NCBI GenBank assembly: GCA_002423245.1
Contig: DIVD01000042.1
Span: forward strand, 1 to 8,744
Reading direction: 5' to 3'
From: Rhodobacteraceae bacterium UBA6141
GTDB lineage: Bacteria > Pseudomonadota > Alphaproteobacteria > Rhodobacterales > Rhodobacteraceae
DNA length: 8,744 bases
Below are positions 1-6,367 of this stretch, piece after piece (the first letter of the stretch is position 1; each line of letters opens with the position of its first letter). The notes under the pieces were generated by a model, which ran no database searches, was not told the DNA's origin, and saw only the letters and a program-made list of their open reading frames with translations. Position numbers and translations under genes: made by a program.

Positions 1-419
1 TCGATCCGCTTGGCGATGGCGATCTCGCCCTCGCGGCTCAGCAGTTCGACCGAGCCCATCTCGCGCAGGTACATGCGCACCGGGTCGTCGGTCCGGTCCA
101 GCGCCTCGGCATTGGTGGTGGAGACCGCGATTTCGCGCGAGGAAGAGGCATCGACGACGGCGCCCGCGGTCTCGCCCTCTTCGGCCTCGTCGTTCTCGAT
201 GACGTTGATGCCCATTTCGGAGAGCATCGACATCACGTCCTCGATCTGCTCGGAGGAGGCCTGTTCGGGCGGAAGTACGCCATTGAGCTGGTCATAGGTG
301 ATGTAGCCACGCTCGCGCGCATCCGCGATCATCCGCTTGACCGCCGCCTGGCTCATGTCGAGCAGGTGGTCGCCGTCCTGCTCTTCGGGCTTCACGTCAT
401 CGGTGTCTTTTGCGGCCAT
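1..419 (-). CDS. rpoD: RNA polymerase primary sigma factor sigma-70 RpoD (N-terminal part, runs off the left edge)
   Basis: This is the housekeeping sigma factor, which guides RNA polymerase to -10/-35 promoters. Only the first 139 residues are in the window; the gene continues beyond base 1. Residues 18-75 (DHLLDMSQAAVKRM..., then GYITYDQLNGVLP) are sigma region 1.1, which starts as in alphaproteobacterial RpoD. An acidic linker (about 76-84) follows, and residues 112-139 (DPVRMYLREMGSVELLSREG, then EIAIAKRI) are the highly conserved start of region 1.2. The ATG at 419-417 is supported by a GAGGAG Shine-Dalgarno sequence on the minus strand (425-430) five bases upstream. It lies downstream of dnaG on the same strand, the classic dnaG-rpoD macromolecular-synthesis arrangement, but with a 165-bp gap that could hold its own promoter. 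Identification is by recognised sequence; regions 2-4 cannot be seen here. Confidence 0.96.
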   Translation of the reverse strand, partial: MAAKDTDDVKPEEQDGDHLLDMSQAAVKRMIADARERGYITYDQLNGVLPPEQASSEQIEDVMSMLSEMGINVIENDEAEEGETAGAVVDASSSREIAVSTTNAEALDRTDDPVRMYLREMGSVELLSREGEIAIAKRI

Positions 420-480
420 GGGGGCTCCTCATAGGCGTCGGCGCGGGGCATCGTCACGGCGGACATCTTCTATTGGTGTC

Positions 481-505
481 GATTCGCGGGCGCGATCCGC
501 GAATC
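481..505. repeat. Perfect inverted repeat upstream of rpoD (possible operator or leader hairpin)
   Basis: The left arm GATTCGCGG (481-489) and right arm CCGCGAATC (497-505) are perfect reverse complements with a 7-base loop (490-496). A third half-site, GCGAATC, stands at 522-528 and overlaps the candidate -35. The repeat covers the end of the candidate -10 and the predicted transcription start, so it is placed like an operator. In RNA it would form a stable hairpin at the very 5' end of the rpoD leader. There is no run of T after it on either strand, so a classical intrinsic terminator for dnaG is unlikely. Confidence 0.6.
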
Positions 506-530
506 ATGTCCGACTCTCTTAGCGAATCAA
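503..530 (-). promoter_or_regulatory. Candidate rpoD promoter
   Basis: Reading the minus strand toward rpoD, TTGATT (525-530, four of six matches to TTGACA) is followed after 16 bases by CATGAT (503-508, four of six matches to TATAAT). The predicted start point would fall near 496, giving a leader of roughly 75 bases. The -35 is preceded by C, so the element reads CTTGATT, which could also suit a heat-shock sigma (RpoH) -35. The -10 part fits RpoH less well. This is a by-eye match in GC-rich DNA and remains weak. Confidence 0.3.
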
Positions 531-584
531 GCGCGCGAGTCACAGGGGCAGTCACCCGCGCGGGCCTGGGGGGCAGGAGGCCGG

Positions 585-2552
585 TCAGGTGCGGTTCTTG
601 CGCCACACTTCCCTGTCGATCAGGCTTTGCAGATGCGCCGAAAGCGCCGCCCGGTCCTCGCCCATGTCTTTTGCATCGTCCAGGTCCGGTCTCTCGGCGC
701 GGTGGCGGGCACTGGCCGCCTGGCTCAGCCGCCAGGTCACACCCTCGTCGGCCAGCCCGGCCAGATCCTCCATCGCATCCTCGATCTCGGCCTGTGCCCC
801 GCGCCGTGCTTCCAGCTTCGCCAGTTCCTCGGCTAGGCACATCATGGCGAGGTCCGGGTCATCCGTGTTGCGCACCGGAGGGGCGATCGACACATGGGGC
901 AGCGCCAGCAGCTTTTCAAGCGCAGCGCCCGCTTCGGTCAGCAGCCGTTCACGGAAAATCCCTGCGGGTTCATGGCCGAGCCTCAGCAGCGTCAGGCGCA
1001 GCGCGTCATGCCCCTCGCCGGTGAAATGCAGCGCTTCAAGCTGGCTTTCGAAGCGCGCGATGCAGGCGGGATGCGTGGCGCAGATCGCCAGGATCATCGC
1101 CTCGCGCAGCCGATCCTCGGGGTCGGCCATGCCGGCAGAGGCCAGAACCGTCGCCCGGGTGACGGAATAGGCGCCGACCTCGAAGGGCACGAACTTGCCG
1201 CCAAAGCGCGCCTGGCCGCCGGCACCGGGCCGGGCGCCCTTCCACGCCCTTGGCGGACGTTGCCAGCCAGCCCCGAACAACGCCCATCGCAGACGCTTCA
1301 GCTCCTGCTGGTAATGCGAGCGGATCGCGGGATCCCTGATGCGGCGCATTACCTCGGCCAGGGTCTTGTCCAGCGCGGCGCGGCGTTCGGGGCTGTCGAA
1401 GCTGCGCCCCTCGGTCTCGCGCTGCCACAGAAGGTCCACCATCGGGCGCGCGCCCTCCAGCAGCCTTTGCATCGCACCGGGGCCCTGGGCGCGGATCAGG
1501 TCGTCCGGGTCCTGCCCCTCGGGCAGGATTGCGAAGCGCAGGCCCTGTCCCGCCTCCAGCAGCGGCAGCGCAAGGTCGATCACCCGCTGCGCCGCGGCGA
1601 TGCCGGCCCTGTCACCGTCCAGCGCCACCACCGGCTCGGGCGAGACGCGCCAGAGCATCTGCAACTGCGTCTCGGTGATCGCGGTGCCCAGCGGGGCGAC
1701 CGCGCCGCCAAATCCGGCCTCCGAGAGCGCGATCACATCCATGTAGCCCTCGGCCACCAGCAGCGGCGCACCCTTCGCCACCGCCTCGCGCGCGGGGCCG
1801 AGGTTGTAGAGGTTGCGGCCCTTGTCGAACAGGTCCGTCTCGGGCCCGTTGAGGTATTTCGCCCGCGCGTTCGGGTCCAGCGCCCGCCCGCCAAGGCTGA
1901 TCGCCCGGCCCCGCGCATCGCGGATCGGAAAGATGATCCGGCCGCGAAAGCGGTCATAGGGCGCGCCGCCATCGTCGGGGCGCGCGCACAGCCCGGCATC
2001 GACCAGCAGATCCGCCGCGATGCCCTTGCCGGTCAGCGCCTGGAACAGCGCCTGCCGGGCGCCGGGCGCAAAGCCGATCCCGAAGCGCTCCTGCCCCGCC
2101 TCGGACAGCTTGCGCCGCGCGAGATAGTCGCGCGCCTCTGCCGCCCCTTGCGTGCGCAGTTGCAGGCGGTAGAACTTCACCGCCTCCTCCATCACCTCGG
2201 CAAGCTGGCCGCGCCGGTCCGCGCGCTGCGCCGCCTGCGGGTCGCGCGCCGGCATCGTCATCCCCGCCTCGCGCGCCAGCGCCTCCACCGCCTCGAGAAA
2301 GCCCATGTTCTCGGTCTCGCGCAGAAAGCTCAGCGCGTCCCCCTTCGCATGGCAGCCGAAGCAGTAGTAATAGCCCTTGCGGTCATCGACATGAAAGCTC
2401 GCCGACTTTTCCTGATGAAAGGGGCAGGGCGCCCACCAGTCGCCCCTGGCCTGATTGGACTTGCGGGTGTCCCACATGACCTTGCGGCCGACGACGCGGG
2501 ACAGCGTCGTGCGGGTGCGCAGGTCATCAAGGAAACCCGGAGGAAGACTCAT
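585..2552 (-). CDS. dnaG: DNA primase DnaG
   Basis: DnaG makes RNA primers for Okazaki fragments and leading-strand starts at the replication fork, working with the DnaB helicase. The product is 655 residues, a normal length. The N-terminal zinc-binding domain has C43-x2-H46 (CPFHQEKSASFHV) and C64-x2-C67 (YYYCFGCHAKGD). The RNA polymerase-like catalytic core follows, with the conserved GGRAL (221-225) and AKYLNGPETDLFDKGRNLYN (231-250). The TOPRIM domain shows E268 in VAEGYMDV, D312 and D314 in ALDGDRAG, and D348/D350 in EGQDPDD, the expected metal-binding acidic residues. A low-complexity hinge (about 428-455) leads to the DnaB-interaction C-terminus. The ATG at 2552 is chosen because MSLPPGFLDDLR is the usual start in this group; an AGGAAGG (2554-2560) sits unusually close, one base away. 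It lies 48 bp after soxG on the same strand and is followed by rpoD. Confidence 0.98.
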   Translation of the reverse strand: MSLPPGFLDDLRTRTTLSRVVGRKVMWDTRKSNQARGDWWAPCPFHQEKSASFHVDDRKGYYYCFGCHAKGDALSFLRETENMGFLEAVEALAREAGMTMPARDPQAAQRADRRGQLAEVMEEAVKFYRLQLRTQGAAEARDYLARRKLSEAGQERFGIGFAPGARQALFQALTGKGIAADLLVDAGLCARPDDGGAPYDRFRGRIIFPIRDARGRAISLGGRALDPNARAKYLNGPETDLFDKGRNLYNLGPAREAVAKGAPLLVAEGYMDVIALSEAGFGGAVAPLGTAITETQLQMLWRVSPEPVVALDGDRAGIAAAQRVIDLALPLLEAGQGLRFAILPEGQDPDDLIRAQGPGAMQRLLEGARPMVDLLWQRETEGRSFDSPERRAALDKTLAEVMRRIRDPAIRSHYQQELKRLRWALFGAGWQRPPRAWKGARPGAGGQARFGGKFVPFEVGAYSVTRATVLASAGMADPEDRLREAMILAICATHPACIARFESQLEALHFTGEGHDALRLTLLRLGHEPAGIFRERLLTEAGAALEKLLALPHVSIAPPVRNTDDPDLAMMCLAEELAKLEARRGAQAEIEDAMEDLAGLADEGVTWRLSQAASARHRAERPDLDDAKDMGEDRAALSAHLQSLIDREVWRKNRT

Positions 2553-2600
2553 GCCTTCCTATATCGGGCCGCTGCGGGCACGAGTCCAGACGGCTGCGGG
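2553..2600. other. soxG-dnaG intergenic spacer
   Basis: These 48 bp separate soxG from dnaG on the same strand. The spacer holds the AGGAAGG ribosome binding site of dnaG (2554-2560) and an 8-bp direct repeat GCTGCGGG (2571-2578 and 2593-2600, 22 bp apart). I see neither a terminator hairpin with T-tract nor a convincing -35/-10 pair. Any dnaG promoter is therefore probably inside soxG or further upstream, or transcription reads through from sox. Confidence 0.5.
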
Positions 2601-3140
2601 TCAGCCCCGCGCCGCCACCGCCTGCATCGCCACCGTCAGTTCATGCACCGCCGTTGCGGCCATCGAGCGGAACACCCAGATCTCGAAGCTCTCGGGCAAG
2701 CTGCGGTGCACGATCGCCGTCATCTGCCCCAGGGGCGCGCGCGCCACATGGCCGGGCGCGAAGGCGCCCGCCCGCAGGTCCAGCGGGCAGAGCCGCGCCA
2801 GAACCGCCGCCGCCTGCGCGCCCTCCAGCCGCAGCACCGCCCAGCCATCGGACTGGTCGGTCACCGCCGCCAGATCCTCCAGCCCCCGCGGCACAAGGCC
2901 GGTGACGAAGGCCACCCCGCGCCCCGCCCAGAGGCAGCGCCCGGCGGGGGCCAGGACCGCGCGGCCCGGCTCCGGCCAGCCAAGCCCATCCGCTGCCAGT
3001 GCCCGCGCCACCGCCGCCTGCCGCCCCTTGAAGGGCGCGACCGATGTGACGGGGCCGGGCCGCGCCTCGGCCAGTTGCGCGCCGGCGGTGATGACCGGCA
3101 GCAGGTCCTCGCAGGCGGATCTGTCGATGAGCCTAGCCAC
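2601..3140 (-). CDS. soxG: Sarcosine oxidase gamma subunit
   Basis: This is the small gamma subunit of heterotetrameric sarcosine oxidase, a GcvT/YgfZ-like fold protein that packs in the cytoplasmic complex with alpha, beta and delta. The 179-residue product is close to the usual size of about 180-210. Family landmarks are VTDQSDGWAVLRLEG (93-107), LCPLDLRAGAF (118-128) followed by an ARxxLGQM-type segment (133-140), and the C-terminal FEIWVFRSMAATAVHEL (152-168). The start is taken as GTG at 3140-3138 because AAGGAGG (3149-3155) lies eight bases upstream and the start overlaps the soxA stop by 8 nt, indicating coupled translation. A longer reading to 3269 would run antiparallel to family expectations and give an unrelated Cys/Trp/Arg-rich extension. 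It is the last gene of soxBDAG. Its catalytic role is structural as far as is known. Confidence 0.93.
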   Translation of the reverse strand: MARLIDRSACEDLLPVITAGAQLAEARPGPVTSVAPFKGRQAAVARALAADGLGWPEPGRAVLAPAGRCLWAGRGVAFVTGLVPRGLEDLAAVTDQSDGWAVLRLEGAQAAAVLARLCPLDLRAGAFAPGHVARAPLGQMTAIVHRSLPESFEIWVFRSMAATAVHELTVAMQAVAARG

Positions 3141-6078
3141 GCGCGCGCCCTCCTTCGGGGTCGAGGAATACCGGGTGCGCCACCTCGCACAGCACGTCCA
3201 GCCCGCGCAGGTGATCGACCAGCCGCACCGTCTCGCCCGTGCGGGCGCGCCCGCCGCGCAGGAACCCAAGCCCGAGCGCGCCCTTCAGCACCGGCGACCA
3301 GCAGACCGAGGTGACATGGCCCTGATCGTTCGCGGGCGTCACGTCCACGCCCGGCGGGAACAGATGCGCCCCCGCGGCCAGCACCCTGCCCGCCTCGACC
3401 GGGCGCAGGCCGACCAGTTGCTCGCGCGCCTCGCCGGTCAGGCCGGGGCGCATCGCCGCCGCGCGGCCGATGAAATCCTTCTTGCTGCTCAGCATCCCCT
3501 GCAACCCCAGATCGAAGGCGGTGACCCGGCCGTGGATCTCTGCGTGCGCAAGAAAGCCCTTCTCGATGCGCAGCACGTTCAGCGCCTCCATGCCATAGGC
3601 GCAGCCCCCCATCGCCTCGGCCCGCGCCACCAGATCGCGCCACAGCGCGTCGCCATAGCGGGCCGGCACCGCGATCTCATAGCCATGCTCGCCCGAAAAG
3701 CTGATGCGGAACAGCCGGCCGGCGACATCGTGAACCGTGACCGCGCCGCAGGCCATGAAGGGGAAGGCGCCTTCCTCCAGCGGCGCCGCCAGGATACCGT
3801 TCAGCAGGTGCCGCGATTGCGGGCCGGCGAGCGCGAACTGCGCCCAGCTTTCGGTGACCGGCATCAGCCGCACATCCCACTCGCCGCAGAAGGCCTGCGC
3901 CACGAACTCCATGTGCCGCATCACCCGCCCCGCCGCCGCGGTGGTGGTGGTCACCACGAAATGCTGCGGGCCGAGCCGCGCGCAGGTGCCATCGTCCAGC
4001 ACCATTCCGTCCTCGCGCAGCATCAGGCCATAGCGGGCCCGGCCGACGGCCAGCGAGGACATGGTGTTCGTGTAGATGAAATCCAGAAACCGGGCGGCAT
4101 CCGCGCCTTGCACGTCGATCTTGCCAAGGGTGGACACGTCGCAGACGCCCACCTTGCCGCGCACCGCCAGCACCTCGCGGTCGCAGGACTCGCGCCATGT
4201 CGCCTCGCCGGGGCGGGGGAAGTGGCTCGGGCGATACCACAGCCCCGCCTCGACCATTGGCGCGCCGCGCTCGCGGCTGGCCCTGTCCGATGTGGTCAGC
4301 CGCCGCGGCGCAAAGCCCGCGCCCCGGCCCCCCGCACCCATCGCACCGATGGACACGGGGGTATAGGGCGGGCGGAAGGTGGTGGTCCCGGTGCCGGGGA
4401 TGCTGCGCCCCGTCGCATCGGCCAGCACCGCCAACGCGCCGACGCTGGAGGTCTTGCCCTGATCGGGCGCCATGCCCTGCGTCGTGTAGCGCTTCATGTG
4501 CTCGGCGCCGGCAAAGCCCTCCTGCGCCGCCAGCCGCACGTCCTTGGTCGTCACGTCATTGCCAAGATCGAGCCAGGCGCGGCCCCGCTGCCCCGCCACC
4601 TCCCAGCAGGCGCCGAGGGCACAGGCGCCATCCTCGGCGGCGGGCAGCGGCATCTCGGCCGGGGTCAGCCCCAATGCCTCCACCGACTCGCGCGCGGCGG
4701 CGGCGCCGCCGGCCAGTGCGGCGGCGGTCGAGAACTCCCCCGCCGCCGACCCGCAGACCAGCATCCCCGGCACCGATCCGGGCTTTCCGGGGGCGGGCGG
4801 CACGAAGGCGGCAATCTCCTCGCGCCAATGCGGGCGTGCGCCCATGTGGCAGGCAAGGTGCAGCGCCGGGTTCCAGCCGCCCGAGACGGCAAGGCAATCG
4901 GCCGCGATCCGCCGCGGGCCGGCATCTGTCGCGACCGTGATCTCGCGCAGGCGCTTGCGGCCACGGGTGCCGGTCACCCGCGCGCCGGCCAGCACCGGGA
5001 AATCGCCCGCCACCCGCATCTCGGGCCGCGAGTCGATCAGCGCCGCGACCTCGACCCCTGCGGCGACCAGATCGCGCGCGGTGCGATGCGCGTCGTCGTT
5101 GTTGCCGAACACCGCGACCCGGCTGCCCGGCGCCACGCCCCAGCGGTTGAGATAGGCGCGCACCGCCCCCGCCGCCATGATCCCCGGCCGGTCATTCGCC
5201 GGAAAGGCGATCCCCCGCTCCAGCGCGCCCGTGGCCAGGATCGAGCGTTTCGCCACGATCCGCCAGAAGCACTCGCGCGGCAGCGCCTCGGGCCGCTTCG
5301 CCAGATGCAGGCCGACCCGTTCGAGCGCGCCGAAGGTGCCGCCGTCATAGGCGCCGGTGACGGTGGTGCGCGCCATCAGCCGCACCTTCAGCGCGGCCAG
5401 CTCCGCCAGCACCTCGGCCACCCAGACGGCGCCCGGCCTGCCCTCCACCTCATGCGTTTCGGCCAGGAGGCGCCCGCCCATCCGCGCGTCTTCATCGGCC
5501 AGGATCACGTCGGCCCCAGACCGCGCCGCCACCAGCGCCGCCATCAGCCCCGCCGGCCCCGCGCCGATCACCAGCAGGTCGCAATGCGCAAACGCCTTTT
5601 CGGAATGCGCCGTGTCATGCTCGCCCGATAGCGCGCCCAGCCCCGCCGCGCGGCGGATCGCGGGTTCGTAAAGCCGCTCCCAGAAGGCGCGCGGCCACAT
5701 GAAGGTCTTGTAGTAGAACCCCGCGCCGAGGAAGGGTGCGAACAGGTCGTTTACCGCCAGCAGGTCGAAAGCCAGGCTCGGCCAGCGGTTCTGGCTGTGC
5801 GCCTCCAGCCCCGCGAACAGCTCTTGCATCGTGGCGCGGGTGTTGGGGGTGGCGTCCGCGCCGCGCCCCACCGTCACCAGCGCGTTCGGCTCCTCGCTGC
5901 CCGAGGCCCAGATGCCGCGCGGGCGGTGATACTTGAAGCTGCGCCCGACCAGCCTCACGCCCGAGGCCAGCAGCGCCGAGGCCAGCGTGTCGCCCTCGAA
6001 CCCCGCGAAGTCGCGCCCGTCGAAACGAAAGCCGAGCGGGGCGGAGCGGTCGATGAGCCCCTTGCCCTCGATCCTCAT
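3133..6078 (-). CDS. soxA: Sarcosine oxidase alpha subunit
   Basis: This is the large subunit of the tetrameric flavoenzyme that converts sarcosine, O2 and tetrahydrofolate to glycine, H2O2 and 5,10-methylene-THF. The product is 981 residues, within the family range. Residues 1-100 are the Fer2-like N-terminal domain (IDRSAPLGFRFDG, SFKYHRPRGIWASGSEEPNAL); it has no cysteines, so no Fe-S cluster is expected. A Rossmann NAD-binding motif GAGPAG lies at 172-177 (DLLVIGAGPAGLMAAL, with the acidic end of the second strand near 195). A second nucleotide-fold strand is at 318-326 (GSRVAVFGN). The C-terminal half from about 610 to 975 is a GcvT-like folate domain (WYRPSHFPRPGE, GVCDVSTLGKIDVQG, FSGEHGYEIAVP, ALNVLRIEKGF). 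The ATG at 6078-6076 overlaps the soxD stop as ATGA, with GGAGGG (6085-6090) six bases upstream. An in-frame extension to 6459 would overlap soxD and soxB and is rejected. No frameshift is seen. Confidence 0.97.
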   Translation of the reverse strand: MRIEGKGLIDRSAPLGFRFDGRDFAGFEGDTLASALLASGVRLVGRSFKYHRPRGIWASGSEEPNALVTVGRGADATPNTRATMQELFAGLEAHSQNRWPSLAFDLLAVNDLFAPFLGAGFYYKTFMWPRAFWERLYEPAIRRAAGLGALSGEHDTAHSEKAFAHCDLLVIGAGPAGLMAALVAARSGADVILADEDARMGGRLLAETHEVEGRPGAVWVAEVLAELAALKVRLMARTTVTGAYDGGTFGALERVGLHLAKRPEALPRECFWRIVAKRSILATGALERGIAFPANDRPGIMAAGAVRAYLNRWGVAPGSRVAVFGNNDDAHRTARDLVAAGVEVAALIDSRPEMRVAGDFPVLAGARVTGTRGRKRLREITVATDAGPRRIAADCLAVSGGWNPALHLACHMGARPHWREEIAAFVPPAPGKPGSVPGMLVCGSAAGEFSTAAALAGGAAAARESVEALGLTPAEMPLPAAEDGACALGACWEVAGQRGRAWLDLGNDVTTKDVRLAAQEGFAGAEHMKRYTTQGMAPDQGKTSSVGALAVLADATGRSIPGTGTTTFRPPYTPVSIGAMGAGGRGAGFAPRRLTTSDRASRERGAPMVEAGLWYRPSHFPRPGEATWRESCDREVLAVRGKVGVCDVSTLGKIDVQGADAARFLDFIYTNTMSSLAVGRARYGLMLREDGMVLDDGTCARLGPQHFVVTTTTAAAGRVMRHMEFVAQAFCGEWDVRLMPVTESWAQFALAGPQSRHLLNGILAAPLEEGAFPFMACGAVTVHDVAGRLFRISFSGEHGYEIAVPARYGDALWRDLVARAEAMGGCAYGMEALNVLRIEKGFLAHAEIHGRVTAFDLGLQGMLSSKKDFIGRAAAMRPGLTGEAREQLVGLRPVEAGRVLAAGAHLFPPGVDVTPANDQGHVTSVCWSPVLKGALGLGFLRGGRARTGETVRLVDHLRGLDVLCEVAHPVFLDPEGGRARG
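3149..3155 (-). promoter_or_regulatory. Strong Shine-Dalgarno deciding the soxG GTG start
   Basis: On the minus strand AAGGAGG ends eight bases before GTG (3140-3138). It is the strongest ribosome binding site in the operon and lies inside the last codons of soxA. It supports the 179-residue soxG over longer upstream reading. Confidence 0.8.
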
Positions 6079-6356
6079 GCCGTGCCCTCCGAACCCGCCT
6101 GTGCATCCGTCACCAGCCGCACCGAAAGCACCCCGTGGCTGACGGTATCGCGGTTCACCACCAGCCAGGCGCCGCAGCCCGTCTCGTGATACCACAGCTC
6201 GCGCGCGGGTCCGGCCGGGTTGTCGCGCAGGTGCAGATAGGCGTCCCAAGCCTCGGGCGGGGCATCCATCGCCGGCCGGTCGAGGTAGTCGGCGGCGCCG
6301 GAACAGGTGAACTCGCGCAGGTCGCGCTCGCCGCAGAGGGGGCAGGTGATGCGCAT
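6075..6356 (-). CDS. soxD: Sarcosine oxidase delta subunit
   Basis: This is the small zinc-binding delta subunit of heterotetrameric sarcosine oxidase; it stabilises the complex with alpha. The 93-residue product is the usual length. It starts MRITCPLCGERDLREF, with C5-x2-C8, and later carries H57-x3-C61 in ELWYHETGCGAWLVVNRDT. Together these are the four zinc ligands known from the structurally studied family members. The remaining pattern (AWDAYLHLRDNPAGPARELW) is also typical. The ATG at 6356 has TGAGGG eight bases upstream, beginning at the soxB stop. A TTG at 6371 would overlap the soxB stop and add MRDRP, but lacks comparable support. It lies 11 bases after soxB and shares ATGA with the soxA start, so translation of delta and alpha is probably coupled. 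Confidence 0.95.
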   Translation of the reverse strand: MRITCPLCGERDLREFTCSGAADYLDRPAMDAPPEAWDAYLHLRDNPAGPARELWYHETGCGAWLVVNRDTVSHGVLSVRLVTDAQAGSEGTA

Positions 6357-6367
6357 CGGTCGGTCCC

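Larger units (their letters stand above)
420..584. other. dnaG-rpoD intergenic region
   Basis: This 165-bp non-coding gap between the dnaG stop and the rpoD start holds the rpoD ribosome binding site (425-430), the perfect inverted repeat at 481-505 and a candidate promoter at 503-530. Nearer dnaG there is a direct pair of AGTCAC (538-543 and 550-555, 12 bp apart) and a short self-complementary CCCGCGCGGG (555-564). I see no T-tract terminator and no small open reading frame with a convincing ribosome binding site. Confidence 0.6.

Noticed and set aside
1..165. SoxA N-terminal domain considered as a possible iron-sulfur domain (protein residues 1-100 of the gene at 3133-6078)
   Set aside because: The fold resembles Fer2 but the first cysteine of SoxA is at residue 166, so no cluster can be bound there; this is normal for the family.
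481..505. The inverted repeat as an intrinsic terminator of dnaG
   Set aside because: There is no T-tract after the hairpin on the dnaG strand, and its location about 80 bases after the stop at a candidate promoter fits an operator or leader element better.
555..564. Self-complementary CCCGCGCGGG just after dnaG
   Set aside because: A loop-less 10-bp palindrome of G and C only is expected by chance in DNA of this composition.
894..3314. An 806-codon open frame on the plus strand, antisense to dnaG and soxG
   Set aside because: Same reasoning: a compositional shadow without domain, ribosome binding site or independent support.
2455..5631. A 1058-codon open frame on the plus strand, antisense to dnaG, soxG and soxA
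   Set aside because: It crosses three well-identified genes on the other strand, its translation is dominated by Arg, Ala, Pro, Gly and His with no recognisable domain, and such frames arise readily opposite GC-rich genes with G/C third positions.
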